Shown in pieces: positions 1-8,612 of a stretch of 64,000 nucleotides of DNA. Positions within the stretch are counted from its first letter, which is position 1; each line of letters opens with the position of its first letter. Below the pieces are notes generated by a model. It did no database searches and was not told the DNA's origin. It saw nothing but the letters and a program-made list of their open reading frames with translations. The stretch spans positions 2,154,436-2,218,435 of the forward strand of contig NZ_CP041352.1 in assembly GCF_009746125.1 (NCBI RefSeq), read 5' to 3'. This stretch comes from Casimicrobium huifangae. GTDB lineage: Bacteria > Pseudomonadota > Gammaproteobacteria > Burkholderiales > Casimicrobiaceae. A program made the translations under genes and the position numbers.

Positions 1-59
1 AGCGCGTACATCTTGGCCGCAGGGTGGGTGACCAGTATCGAACGGACGACATGCTTCAT
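1..59 (-). CDS. ratA: RatA-like ribosome association toxin / Coq10-START protein, 5' end only
   Basis: Reading the minus strand from the ATG at 57-59 gives [19 protein letters not shown], which matches the start of betaproteobacterial RatA (YfjG), a START/Coq10-domain protein whose N-terminus has the form MKxVxxSxLVxxxAxxMYxLV. The rest lies outside the left edge. RatA is known as a factor that blocks 70S assembly and is related to ubiquinone-binding Coq10. It diverges from smpB, a neighbour arrangement that is conserved across many proteobacteria. Only 19 residues are visible, so the call rests on those plus synteny. Confidence 0.8.
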   Translation of the reverse strand, partial: MKHVVRSILVTHPAAKMYA

Positions 60-88
60 CGCCGCAGCGCCGTGCGGCACGGCATCCC

Positions 89-94
89 TAAAAT
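89..94 (+). promoter_or_regulatory. Candidate -10 of smpB, close enough for a leaderless mRNA
   Basis: TAAAAT sits 7 nt before the smpB ATG at 102. A transcript started the usual distance downstream would begin at or next to the start codon. No Shine-Dalgarno sequence is visible. The same TA(A/G)AAT-to-ATG spacing recurs at paaR, moaD and the PatZ-like gene. No convincing -35 is present. Confidence 0.45.
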
Positions 95-101
95 CCAGTC
101 A

Positions 102-554
102 ATGAGCATTGTCGACAACAAAAAGGCTTTCTTCGATTATTTCATCGAAGACCGCTACGAGGCCGGGCTGGAGCTGGAAGGCTGGGAGGTCAAGGCCATC
201 CGCGCCGGCCGGGTGGGCATCAAGGAGGCCTACGTCCGCGTCATCCGCAGTCAGGTCTGGCTGGTCGGCGCCAATATCAGCCCGCTCAACAGCGCTTCCA
301 CCCACATACGTCCGGACGCCATCCGCATGCGTCGCTGCCTGCTGCACCGGGAAGAAATCAACAAACTGATCGGCAAGGTCAAGGAAAAGGGCTACACCCT
401 CATCCCGATCAACCTGCATTTCTCAAAGGGCCGCGTAAAACTTGAAATCGGCCTGGCCAAAGGCAAGAAAGACCACGACAAGCGCGCCGCGATCAAGGAT
501 CGGGAGAATCAGCGGGACGCGGCGGATGCGATGAAGAAGGCGGGTAGAGCGTAG
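102..554 (+). CDS. smpB: SsrA (tmRNA)-binding protein SmpB
   Basis: This 150-residue protein is the tmRNA partner in trans-translation: it binds the tRNA-like domain of SsrA and delivers it to stalled ribosomes. The family signature is clear: an N-terminal [28 protein letters not shown] block (residues 7-34), a central [16 protein letters not shown] segment, and a basic C-terminal tail rich in K/R/D that enters the mRNA channel. Length is normal for the family. The ATG at 102 (MSIVDNKK) is preferred over an in-frame ATG at 24, because the longer form would run into the divergent ratA coding sequence and adds residues the family lacks. Confidence 0.97.
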   Translation: MSIVDNKKAFFDYFIEDRYEAGLELEGWEVKAIRAGRVGIKEAYVRVIRSQVWLVGANISPLNSASTHIRPDAIRMRRCLLHREEINKLIGKVKEKGYTLIPINLHFSKGRVKLEIGLAKGKKDHDKRAAIKDRENQRDAADAMKKAGRA

Positions 555-756
555 CAAGTTTCCCCGGGCTCGCGAAATTGCTCACCCTACCTGTCCAGGT
601 GGGGAGCCTTACTGCGTTACCACGTAGGCTACGGTGATGCGTCTACAGCGGGTCCAACAGGTGAATCGGCAAAGGTCAGACTGCCGTTTCGGTGCATCGC
701 CAGATTCGCTATGCTCGTGGCTAGCACGTGAGGCGGAGCAGGGGGCCGCATGGGGC

Positions 757-2547
757 ATGCATACTGGTGACGATGTCGCGCTTCGTGTAGAACGGCTTAC
801 GGTGCTGTTTGCCGATCTCGTCGAGTCCTCGCAAATGCTGGCTGATGACGAAATTGCCGGTGTGAGGCGCATCGCCCGGTTGTTTGCTGACGTGACCGGC
901 GCCGCGGCTGATGGAGGTTCGGGCAGATTGCTTGAGCGTCGCGGTGATGGGCTCATATTTTTGTTCCGTCACGCCATCGACGCCGCCAACGCCGCGTCTG
1001 CGATTCACCGGACAGCCGCGAGCTTTGATGCGGTCAACGGCAGTGCGTTTGTGTTTCGGATTGGGTTGCACTGCGCAAACGTACTCGATCATGACGGCGT
1101 GCGGTTTGGCCTTGGCTTGTCAATCTGCTCCCGCATTGCCAGTCTGGCATTGCCCGGGCAATCGCTGGTCTCTACCGAGTGCCGAGATGAACTCGCTGGC
1201 TTTGCTCACCTGACGCTTGTGGACAAGGGGCGCTGCTATATCAAGGGGGCATCCGATCCGATACGTGTGTTTGAGCTGGCGAGGCGGCAGGGAGGCATGG
1301 CTGCAGGAAGCCTGCCGAAAAGTCAGGTTCAGACCTCGGTTACCCTGGCTGTGTTTCCGCTCAGTCATCTTAGCCTCGCGCCGGCAAATGAAAGTCAGAA
1401 TGGCGCGGCGGTCGGTGACGTTTACGCCGATCTTGCATTGCAGGCGTTCTCGCGGTGCACAGGCATCGAACTGATTTCCCGCCTTTCGTCCGCTGCAGCG
1501 GCGCGGGCGGTCCGATCCGGTGCGCAACTGACGACAGTCATTTCGGCTGACTATGTACTTTCCGGCACCTGGCAACAGCCAGCGGGCGATGAGTATCGTT
1601 TTGCAGTGGAGTTGATGAGTACGGTCGACGGCAGAGTGGTATGGCATGACAGCGCCCGCGCGACCGCCGTTGAATTGCTTGCCCCCGAGTCGCAATACTT
1701 TCTGCGCATCGTGTCCGAGGCAACCCACCGCATTGCGGGCCGAGAGCTCGAAACAAGCAGGACAGCGCCGCTTCCAACGGTACCGACGCACTCTCTGGTG
1801 CTTTCAAGTATCAGTCTTATGCACCGCCTCGGACGCGATGACTTTGACTCAGCCCTTTCGCTCATCGAGCGAGTTGCCGAACGGGCGCCGCGTCATGCGG
1901 TACCGCACGCCTGGCGCGCACGCTGGCATACGTTTCGCGTCGTACAGGGTTGGGCGCATCACGATCAGCGCGATCACGAACAGGCCAAGCGCGAGAGTGA
2001 AATGGCGCTGGCACTCGATGACGAGCTGTCGCTGGTGCATGCCGTCGCGGGCTCTGTCGCCATGAGTGTCAAGCGGGACTTGCCGGCCGCGTTGCGGCAC
2101 TACGAGCGCGCCTTGTCGATCAATCCGAGTGACTCGCTGGCATGGGCGTTGAAGGCAGCCGCACATGCTCTGGACGATGACGGAGCCGCGGCACTCGCTG
2201 CTGCTGATCGGGCATTGACGCTGTCGCCCCATGATCCGATGCGCTTTTTGCACGAATCGCTGGCCGCAAGCGCATGCTTGACGATGCATGATTTTGCCGG
2301 GGCACGCAATCGTGCCGAGGCTTCGATCCGAAGCAACCGTGCGCATTACTCGTCACTGCGGGTGGCGGCCATTGCCTGTGAATTGCTGGGCGATCATGGG
2401 GCGGCCGCACGCCATATCGACGAACTACGTCGGGAGCAGCCCCTGTACACGGTTGGTGCATTTCTGCGGGCAAGCCCCAAACCGGCAGCCTCTGACAATC
2501 GCAAGCTTTTTGCCGACGCTTTGCTTGCCGCCGGCTTGCCTGCCTAG
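757..2547 (+). CDS. Class III nucleotide cyclase-like protein with TolB-like and TPR regions
   Basis: About 596 residues from the ATG at 757; an in-frame start at 634 is also possible. The N-terminal 170 residues form a class III adenylate/guanylate cyclase homology domain. Both metal-site aspartates are recognisable (FADLVESS and ERRGDGLIFLF) and so is the arginine of SRIASLALPGQSLVS. The usual VN before that arginine reads LS, so catalytic activity is uncertain. A TolB-like/FlgO-like segment follows (ADLALQAFSRCTGIELISR, ADYVLSGTW), then TPR-type helices (PAALRHYERALSINPSDSLAW). No signal peptide or membrane segment is seen, so it is probably cytosolic. It is first in a four-gene unit, 39 nt upstream of the PAP2-like gene. 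It likely acts as a sensor or scaffold; the role is not known. Confidence 0.75.
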   Translation: MHTGDDVALRVERLTVLFADLVESSQMLADDEIAGVRRIARLFADVTGAAADGGSGRLLERRGDGLIFLFRHAIDAANAASAIHRTAASFDAVNGSAFVFRIGLHCANVLDHDGVRFGLGLSICSRIASLALPGQSLVSTECRDELAGFAHLTLVDKGRCYIKGASDPIRVFELARRQGGMAAGSLPKSQVQTSVTLAVFPLSHLSLAPANESQNGAAVGDVYADLALQAFSRCTGIELISRLSSAAAARAVRSGAQLTTVISADYVLSGTWQQPAGDEYRFAVELMSTVDGRVVWHDSARATAVELLAPESQYFLRIVSEATHRIAGRELETSRTAPLPTVPTHSLVLSSISLMHRLGRDDFDSALSLIERVAERAPRHAVPHAWRARWHTFRVVQGWAHHDQRDHEQAKRESEMALALDDELSLVHAVAGSVAMSVKRDLPAALRHYERALSINPSDSLAWALKAAAHALDDDGAAALAAADRALTLSPHDPMRFLHESLAASACLTMHDFAGARNRAEASIRSNRAHYSSLRVAAIACELLGDHGAAARHIDELRREQPLYTVGAFLRASPKPAASDNRKLFADALLAAGLPA

Positions 2548-2586
2548 CAGGCCAATTCTTCACTCACACTATTGCAAAGGGGAAAC

Positions 2587-3729
2587 ATGGCGAACTGGGA
2601 AGGCTGGGAAGGCTGGGAAGGATGGGAGGGGTGGGAAGGCTGGGAGGGCTGGGAAGGCTGGCGCTCACCACGGGGCGGCGGGTCGGGCGGGAATGTTGCC
2701 GCACTGTTGCGTGGACGCGAATTGACCCTTGGCGGGCAAATGGGGGCACAGTGGCGGTTGCGCCCTGGGCAGGTGCTGGGTCGAGCACCTGTGCCTGCGA
2801 CGGGGAAAGACCCGCGCAAGGCTCTGGGTAGCGCCGGCGGCATTCTGGAAGTGTCCCAGATTGCCAGAGCGCGAAGCATCATATTTGACCTCTGCACCGA
2901 CGTTGATTTTGATGTGCGTGGCGAGACGTTTGTACTGATGACACGGGCGTTCGACCGTGCAGGCGCCGCGCAAGCCATTTGCACGATTGCCCGGCCCAGT
3001 GATGCCAACTTCGCGGAGCAGGCGCGATTGGTTGAGGCCTGGGCCGTGTTGCGGCCTGAACGTGTTCCGGAAATACTCGATCAGATGGATGTGCCTATGG
3101 GGCTGTGGGCCAGCGTCATGGACTTGAATTCGACGACGACGCCACATACTCTGGCGCTGATTGACGTTTGCATCGGATTTGCAGCGCATGTGGTTCACCG
3201 CATCAAGCACTCACTGGGCACGGCCCGACCGGTCATGTTTAGTCCGTACATTCAACCAATTCGGCCCACGCCGCGGTTTGGTGCCCTGCCGTCCGGGCAC
3301 GCGACGGAGGCGTTCGTCGTGTCAGAGCTGCTGAAGAAGCTAATCGGCTGTCGTGACAGCGCTGACTCGGCGGCAAAAGTGCTTGATGCATACGCTGAAC
3401 GCATTGCGACCAATCGTGTCGTTGCCGGCTTTCATTTTCCAGTCGATAGCATGGCCGGCTGCATGCTCGGCACCTGTCTGATTGACTACGTGCAACGGCT
3501 GGCGACGCCTGACGCTACGAATTTTTCGCCGTATCAATTCGTTTACACAGGGGCGAATCCGGAATTCGATCCTGAAGTTTGGCGCCGTCCGCCAAAACCT
3601 TCCGATGCACGCGCTCAGCTCGGCGACATCGAGGGCAAATCGATTGTCGTCGCCGGACTCGGTTCTGATCACGCCAAAACATCCTCACTCAGCGCGCTTT
3701 GGGAAGCTGCCGCCAACGAGTGGCGTTGA
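2587..3729 (+). CDS. PAP2-superfamily (vanadium haloperoxidase-like) protein with N-terminal WEG repeats
   Basis: This 380-residue protein starts at the ATG at 2587, with an AAAGGGG ribosome site 4 nt upstream. An in-frame TTG at 2572 is less likely. After MAN it carries seven uninterrupted Trp-Glu-Gly triplets plus a closing Trp (residues 4-25), then a Gly/Arg-rich linker. The C-terminal two thirds contain the three PAP2/vanadium-haloperoxidase motifs in order: KHSLGTARP (K-x6-RP), LPSGHATEAF (PSGH), and NRVVAGFHFPVDSMAG (R-x5-H-x3-D). The phosphate- or vanadate-binding site therefore looks intact. No signal peptide or obvious transmembrane helices are seen, unlike membrane PAP2 lipid phosphatases, which favours the soluble haloperoxidase-like branch. 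It sits between the cyclase-like and peptidase genes. Its substrate is unknown. Confidence 0.75.
   Translation: MANWEGWEGWEGWEGWEGWEGWEGWRSPRGGGSGGNVAALLRGRELTLGGQMGAQWRLRPGQVLGRAPVPATGKDPRKALGSAGGILEVSQIARARSIIFDLCTDVDFDVRGETFVLMTRAFDRAGAAQAICTIARPSDANFAEQARLVEAWAVLRPERVPEILDQMDVPMGLWASVMDLNSTTTPHTLALIDVCIGFAAHVVHRIKHSLGTARPVMFSPYIQPIRPTPRFGALPSGHATEAFVVSELLKKLIGCRDSADSAAKVLDAYAERIATNRVVAGFHFPVDSMAGCMLGTCLIDYVQRLATPDATNFSPYQFVYTGANPEFDPEVWRRPPKPSDARAQLGDIEGKSIVVAGLGSDHAKTSSLSALWEAAANEWR
2596..2661 (+). repeat. Seven 9-bp tandem repeats encoding Trp-Glu-Gly
   Basis: Seven consecutive 9-nt units (TGG GAR GGN) are followed by one more TGG. Units differ only at third codon positions (GAA/GAG; GGC/GGA/GGG), so the peptide is perfectly regular while the DNA is not. 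The repeat lies at the very N-terminus of the PAP2-like protein. Confidence 0.95.
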
Positions 3730-3741
3730 CGAGGCAGAGTC

Positions 3742-5562
3742 ATGTCGCATACACAAGGACAACACATCGCCTGGACCGTGCCTGAAGGTCGTGACAACGA
3801 CTGCTGGGATCCTTATTTTGTCTGGGCTTTGACAACAGGCAGATTGCCTGAAGATGACGATCGCCCATATCTGGTGCAAAGAATCAGCAATGGCGGCGAA
3901 ACTGCTTTCTCCACTGAGATGGCGCGACTCAGTGACGGGAACCCTGGCTTCGTTGACGAGAAAAACGTAGTGCGCTGGCAACTCGGCGCGCCACGCAATG
4001 CGTCCTACATCAATTTGAGTGATTACGCTGATGTCGAGGTGAGACCAACGCATACCGACGTCATCGCCGCAGTTCTCGACGACGGATGCCCGCTATTGAA
4101 CAAGGCGTTTCGGGATGCCGACGGTCGCTGCCGGGTTCGCTGGCTCTGGCACCAGGGCAAGACGGGGGCACGCCGTCCGGGTGGGGCAGAAGCCGGAAAC
4201 CGCTGGTGGTATCAGCCGTATATGACGCTTCCGCCTGGACAAACGCCAGCCTATGGCGCGGAGCTCTCCCCGGCCGAGGTGGACCAGCTTTCTTCGCGGA
4301 TCACGCTCGGAGGCGACGCCGTCGAGTGTGAGTCTTACCGCGCTCTGCGGTATCTGGAAACGCCAGAAAAGCGACGGCACGGCGCCAGTGTCATGACTCA
4401 GGTGCTCAATGCCTATCCACCGTTCGGCGGTTCGGGCCAGCGCATGTCCGAGCCGGCATCGGATTGGCCGCTCATCTTTGTCCAGTTTCCGGAAAACGAG
4501 TTGAAAGACACATCGGGAGGCTGGCTAGGGGTTCGTGTTCTTGATGGCCTCCACTACATCATCGACAGGGCGCGACGAGGCGGCTTTCGTCGGAAATCCT
4601 TGCTTGACAATGAGAAGGATAGTGCCCCCATTCCCGTTGTCGCCACATTGAGTTACGGTGGCCTTGCTGGCGCGCACGATGGTGAAAGCCTGCTTGAGGA
4701 AGCGCTCAATGACTTGCAGGATCGCAACCCGCACCTGACGCTTGTGATGGCTGCGGGTAATGCGTATGGTCGTGCAGTCCACGCATCCGCCGCACCGTCA
4801 GCATCGGGGAAAGTGACATTTGAGCTTTTCATTCCGCCAGACAACCCGAACACAGTGTTCGTCGAGTTTTGGCTTCCGCAAGAGGCCGATCTGTCGCGCG
4901 TCAGGTTTGAAATCAATGGGCCGTGTGGCGCGAGCCTCGGGCAGACAGGTAGCGGGTGCACGATTGATGCTCGCAATGTCTGTTCGCTGATTGCCGTTCG
5001 AAACGCGCCGCAAGGGCGCAGTGGCGCGATGGTGCTTGTGTCATTCAACCCGACGCGAATTGGGGGCAAGGGGGCGCATACTGTTGCCGGCGTGTGGCAG
5101 GTTGCCATTGAAGCCGGTACCGTCGGCGTGATCAACGGCTGGATCGAGCGCGACGACATGAATGGCGGTCTCGCGCGCGCCCAGCAAGCGCGATTCCTCG
5201 GCGAACATGTTCGTGAGGACATGAACTTGTCGAGCCCGGCAAATGCGCAGCACACCCGGCGATTCGTTGTTGGCAGTGTGATTGCAAGCGATGGCTCAGT
5301 CAGCGGTTATTCTGCCTCGGGGCCATCGTCAGCGACATTCGCAGCCCGCATGGGACCTGACCTCTCGGCGATTGGAGACGCCGCGCGCACGTTGCCAGGC
5401 ATCGTTTGCGACGGTGTGCGGAGCGGCGAGCGATATCGGGCTGCTGGCACCAGTGTCGCCGCTGGCGCTGCTGCGCACTCGCTGATCATCGAGATGCAGC
5501 GGCGACGGCCTGGAAACTTTGCGCCCGCCGCCCCGGATCTGCGTCGTGGAGTACGCAAGTGA
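3742..5562 (+). CDS. S8 family (subtilisin-like) serine peptidase
   Basis: A 606-residue subtilase. The catalytic triad and oxyanion residue can be placed: Asp in AAVLDDGCP (about residue 113), His in KRRHGASVM (about 212), the oxyanion Asn in MAAGNAYG (about 338) and Ser in AAGTSVAAGAAA (about 573). About 230 residues, including a probable beta-rich insert, lie between the Asn and Ser motifs. There is no signal peptide and no recognisable I9 propeptide, so a cytosolic enzyme or one released by other means is likely. The start is 12 nt after the PAP2-like gene and the stop is 6 nt before the LuxR-type gene, so the four genes are probably one transcript. Substrate unknown; proteins of the same operon are candidates. 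Confidence 0.88.
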   Translation: MSHTQGQHIAWTVPEGRDNDCWDPYFVWALTTGRLPEDDDRPYLVQRISNGGETAFSTEMARLSDGNPGFVDEKNVVRWQLGAPRNASYINLSDYADVEVRPTHTDVIAAVLDDGCPLLNKAFRDADGRCRVRWLWHQGKTGARRPGGAEAGNRWWYQPYMTLPPGQTPAYGAELSPAEVDQLSSRITLGGDAVECESYRALRYLETPEKRRHGASVMTQVLNAYPPFGGSGQRMSEPASDWPLIFVQFPENELKDTSGGWLGVRVLDGLHYIIDRARRGGFRRKSLLDNEKDSAPIPVVATLSYGGLAGAHDGESLLEEALNDLQDRNPHLTLVMAAGNAYGRAVHASAAPSASGKVTFELFIPPDNPNTVFVEFWLPQEADLSRVRFEINGPCGASLGQTGSGCTIDARNVCSLIAVRNAPQGRSGAMVLVSFNPTRIGGKGAHTVAGVWQVAIEAGTVGVINGWIERDDMNGGLARAQQARFLGEHVREDMNLSSPANAQHTRRFVVGSVIASDGSVSGYSASGPSSATFAARMGPDLSAIGDAARTLPGIVCDGVRSGERYRAAGTSVAAGAAAHSLIIEMQRRRPGNFAPAAPDLRRGVRK

Positions 5563-5568
5563 ACGGCA

Positions 5569-6681
5569 ATGACTAGAGCGAATCCAGCAAGTATCGACCC
5601 GCCTGGCGCGAGCGACGCGTCCAGCCTGCGGCGCGCCCGAGTCACGGTTCGGCAGCTTTGTTCACTGCGGCTCCCTGCGCCAGTGCTCTTGCCGTCGCTA
5701 CTGCCCGCAGTGCGTGCGGTCGTGCGTTCGTCCCATGCTGCCTTCTTTTACGCCGATGCGGCGGGCAACATGACCAATATGTATGCCGAGCGAATGTTGC
5801 CCCCCGAGGCAATGGCTAGATACTACGAGCAGTACTACCGCGCCGATTCTTCGGCGTTTACCAAGTCATACCTGAGTTTGGTCGCCGCAAGCGACCCAGT
5901 CTCCTACCGAACTGTCGGTCCAGTGGAACGAAGCAGCGACTACTTCCGCGACGTACTGTCACCGCTTGATGTTGGACACATCATGTACGGCATCGTACGT
6001 GCGCAGGCGAACGGCCGCGAGCCGATCGGTCAGCTGAGTTTGTATCGCCCGGAAACGGACATACCGTTCAGCCCGGCGGATGCCGAGGCGCTGCGTGATG
6101 TTTTGCATTACCTGGGCCGTGCGCTCTCTGCCGCACCGTTTGCCCCTGTCTCAGCGTCGGCCGAGCAGACGGCGGAAGAAGCGATGGCGGTGCTTGATGA
6201 GTCGGGCACCACGCTATTTGCCGATGAAGGCTGGTTGCGGCTGGTTCGCCTCGCTCGAGGTGAGCCAATATCACCGGTGCAGGCGGCCGCAGAACCAAAA
6301 GCGCTGCGGGAGTTTCTGCACGGCGTGGTCAAGGCGACTTCGTCCGCCAGGAACGCGTTGTACTCCGTGGACTCTCCGTGGGGACGATTCGCGTTTCGCC
6401 ATCACCTGCTCGAGGGCGTGTCTGGGCAGCGGGCAACTGCGCTGGTTCTCTCGCGCCTGGCAGCGGAACCCGTGCGGCTTACCGAAGGAGCAGCACGTCT
6501 GCAGCTGTCGGCCCAGCAACGCGAAGTGGCTTTGATGATTGCGCTCGGGCAAACCAATGCCGAGATCGCCGGGAAGCTTGGTGTATCGGTCAATACGGCG
6601 GGTTACCACGTCAAGCAGGTGTTCGCGAAACTCGACGTGCATGACCGCTCGGAGGTGGCAGCGGTTCTACGGCGCGCGTGA
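5569..6681 (+). CDS. LuxR-type HTH transcriptional regulator
   Basis: A 370-residue protein ending in a typical LuxR/GerE DNA-binding domain (LSAQQREVALMIALGQTNAEIAGKLGVSVNTAGYHVKQVFAKLDVHDRSEVAAVL, about residues 311-366). The first 200 residues resemble the GAF/PAS-like N-terminal half of stand-alone LuxR regulators, with no receiver-domain phosphorylation motif and no clear acyl-homoserine-lactone pocket. It begins 6 nt after the S8 peptidase gene, so it is probably the regulator encoded within this operon. The ligand is unknown. Confidence 0.85.
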   Translation: MTRANPASIDPPGASDASSLRRARVTVRQLCSLRLPAPVLLPSLLPAVRAVVRSSHAAFFYADAAGNMTNMYAERMLPPEAMARYYEQYYRADSSAFTKSYLSLVAASDPVSYRTVGPVERSSDYFRDVLSPLDVGHIMYGIVRAQANGREPIGQLSLYRPETDIPFSPADAEALRDVLHYLGRALSAAPFAPVSASAEQTAEEAMAVLDESGTTLFADEGWLRLVRLARGEPISPVQAAAEPKALREFLHGVVKATSSARNALYSVDSPWGRFAFRHHLLEGVSGQRATALVLSRLAAEPVRLTEGAARLQLSAQQREVALMIALGQTNAEIAGKLGVSVNTAGYHVKQVFAKLDVHDRSEVAAVLRRA

Positions 6682-6749
6682 CGGGGTGCTTTCGCGCGTG
6701 GCCGACGCAGCAAGCGGTGATGCGCTGGCACTGTTTGCTCGGCGATCCG

Positions 6750-7481
6750 TCAGCTGCCGCTGGCTGCTTTGGCAAGTGTCTCGAAGTGGGAATAGATCGC
6801 ATCGGCCAGTTTCTGGCTCTCCGTCAGTCGATTCGCCATCTGCGCCGCCATCACGCTCGCGGTCTGCACGTAAGGCTCGCCCGGCAAGCGCGCGAGTTCG
6901 CGTTGCGATGCGCTGAGCCACAGCGCGTGCTTGGCGGCGTCGATCTCGACGTGGAATTGCATGGCCAGCAAGGTGTCGATGGCGAACGCCTGTTGGGGGC
7001 AGGCATCGCTGCTGCCGATGAGTTCGGCAGCGGCGGGGACGGCGAACGACTCGTAGTGCCACTGGATGACGGTTGGCGTGCTGCCGGCGAATTCTCCGAA
7101 CCACGCGCGGGCGGCTGCGGAGTCAGTCGTCTGCATCGGCCACCAGCCGATTTCGATGTTGGGCGACGCGCCAACCGTTGCACCCAGTGCTTTGGCGATG
7201 AGCTGGCCGCCGAGACAATGGCCGATGACCGGTTTGCCAGCGGTACGCGCTTCACGGATAAGCACTTCGGCCTGTCGCAACGACGGCAGGTCGTCGTTGA
7301 CACTCATGACGCCACCGAGGATCGCCAGGCCCGCGTAATCAGCCAATGACGCCGGCGCCTCGTCGCCGTGCTCAAAATCAAAAACGTCGAATGCAATGTT
7401 GCGCTGCCGCAGCCATGTGGCAAGGTAGGCGGGGCCGTCGTCGGTGTTGTTCTGCAGAATGGCGATACGCATCTTCGGCAT
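6750..7481 (-). CDS. Class I glutamine amidotransferase-like protein (GMP synthase amidotransferase-type)
   Basis: A 243-residue, single-domain protein of the class I (triad) amidotransferase fold. The nucleophile elbow is present as GHCLGGQLIAKALG (Cys about residue 90) and the later His-x-Glu as FHVEID. A second conserved block (IQWHYESFAVPAAAELIGSS) is typical of free-standing GMP-synthase-like amidotransferases such as the YfeJ/YLR126C group. No synthetase partner is nearby, so it may act as a stand-alone glutamine or gamma-glutamyl hydrolase. It converges on the LuxR-type gene and diverges from the LysR regulator. Confidence 0.8.
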   Translation of the reverse strand: MPKMRIAILQNNTDDGPAYLATWLRQRNIAFDVFDFEHGDEAPASLADYAGLAILGGVMSVNDDLPSLRQAEVLIREARTAGKPVIGHCLGGQLIAKALGATVGASPNIEIGWWPMQTTDSAAARAWFGEFAGSTPTVIQWHYESFAVPAAAELIGSSDACPQQAFAIDTLLAMQFHVEIDAAKHALWLSASQRELARLPGEPYVQTASVMAAQMANRLTESQKLADAIYSHFETLAKAASGS

Positions 7482-7712
7482 TGTAGGCAGCGTCGTGCGT
7501 CGGCCAGCGGCAGCAATTTCGGTGCTTCAGACTCAATAGCTTCGCGCAAGAACCTTTATCGCAATGGGCCTGAGCGGTCAAATCGGAAAAAGTCGACTTT
7601 GAGCAATTTATCGCTTCCAGCCCATATGAAATGGGGATGGTGAAGAAAAGCCGTAAGCCCATATTGCACCGCGTATACCGTTCTTGCATAGTTTTGACTA
7701 AACTCGGCATCC

Positions 7713-8612
7713 ATGGAACTCAAGTGGGTAGAAGACTTTTTGCAACTGGCCGAAACGGGCAGTTTTTCCAGGGCCGCAGAACTCAGGTACGTTACCCAAC
7801 CTGCCTTCTCGCGGCGAATACGGGCGCTGGAGCAGTGGCTCGGTGCCGAGCTGATAGACCGGACGAGCTATCCGACCAAGCTGACCAAGGCGGGCGAGCA
7901 GTTCCGCGACCGGGCGGCAGAGATTGTGCGGCAGGCGATCGACGCGCGGGCGATTGCTCGCGGGCTGCAGAGCGCGCCGACCGACACCATCCTGTTTGCC
8001 GCGCCGCATACCCTGTCGCTGACCTTTTTCCCGACATGGCTGCACGCGCTCGAGAAGAAGTTGGGTCGCGTCAAGGCCAAGCTGCTGGCAGCCAACGTGC
8101 ACGACGCAGTGATGAGCCTGGTTGAAGGCAACTGCGACCTGCTGCTCTGCTATCACCACACCAATCAGCCGGTGCAGCTTGACGAATCTCGCTACGAGAT
8201 GGTGGTGCTCGGCACCGAGACAATCGCACCGTTCTCGCGTACCGATAGCGAGGGCCGCGCATTGTTCACATTGCCCGGCAGCGATCACAAGAAGATTCCC
8301 TATCTCTCATACACGCCGCAGGCTTATCTGGGGCGCATGGTCGAGCTGATCCTGCAGCAATCGCCGCTACGCGCCCATCTCGACTGCGTCTATGAAAACG
8401 ACATGTCGGAGGCGCTCAAGGTGATGGCGCTCGAAGGTCATGGCCTCGCGTGGTTGCCCGAGAGCGCGGTGACGCGCGAGTTGAAAGCCAAGCGCATCGC
8501 CCGCTGTGGCGACAGCCACTGGACCGGCACGATGGAAATTCGCCTGTATCGCGAGCGCGGTGCTCAGCGCGAAGTGGTGGACGCCGTGTGGCAGGCTGCG
8601 CTGGGCAAGTGA
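7713..8612 (+). CDS. LysR-type transcriptional regulator
   Basis: A 299-residue LTTR. The winged HTH is at residues 1-60 (MELKWVEDFLQLAETGSFSR, then RRIRALEQWLGAELIDR), followed by the linker helix and a two-lobed periplasmic-binding-like effector domain. The stop codon overlaps the ATG of the cupin gene (TGATG), so it is cotranslated with a putative aromatic-ketone dioxygenase and probably controls that gene. It diverges from the amidotransferase across 231 nt, in which no single operator is certain. Confidence 0.9.
   Translation: MELKWVEDFLQLAETGSFSRAAELRYVTQPAFSRRIRALEQWLGAELIDRTSYPTKLTKAGEQFRDRAAEIVRQAIDARAIARGLQSAPTDTILFAAPHTLSLTFFPTWLHALEKKLGRVKAKLLAANVHDAVMSLVEGNCDLLLCYHHTNQPVQLDESRYEMVVLGTETIAPFSRTDSEGRALFTLPGSDHKKIPYLSYTPQAYLGRMVELILQQSPLRAHLDCVYENDMSEALKVMALEGHGLAWLPESAVTRELKAKRIARCGDSHWTGTMEIRLYRERGAQREVVDAVWQAALGK

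Noticed and set aside
24-101. Longer smpB start at 24
   Set aside because: It overlaps the divergent ratA start and adds 26 residues absent from the SmpB family; the ATG at 102 fits.
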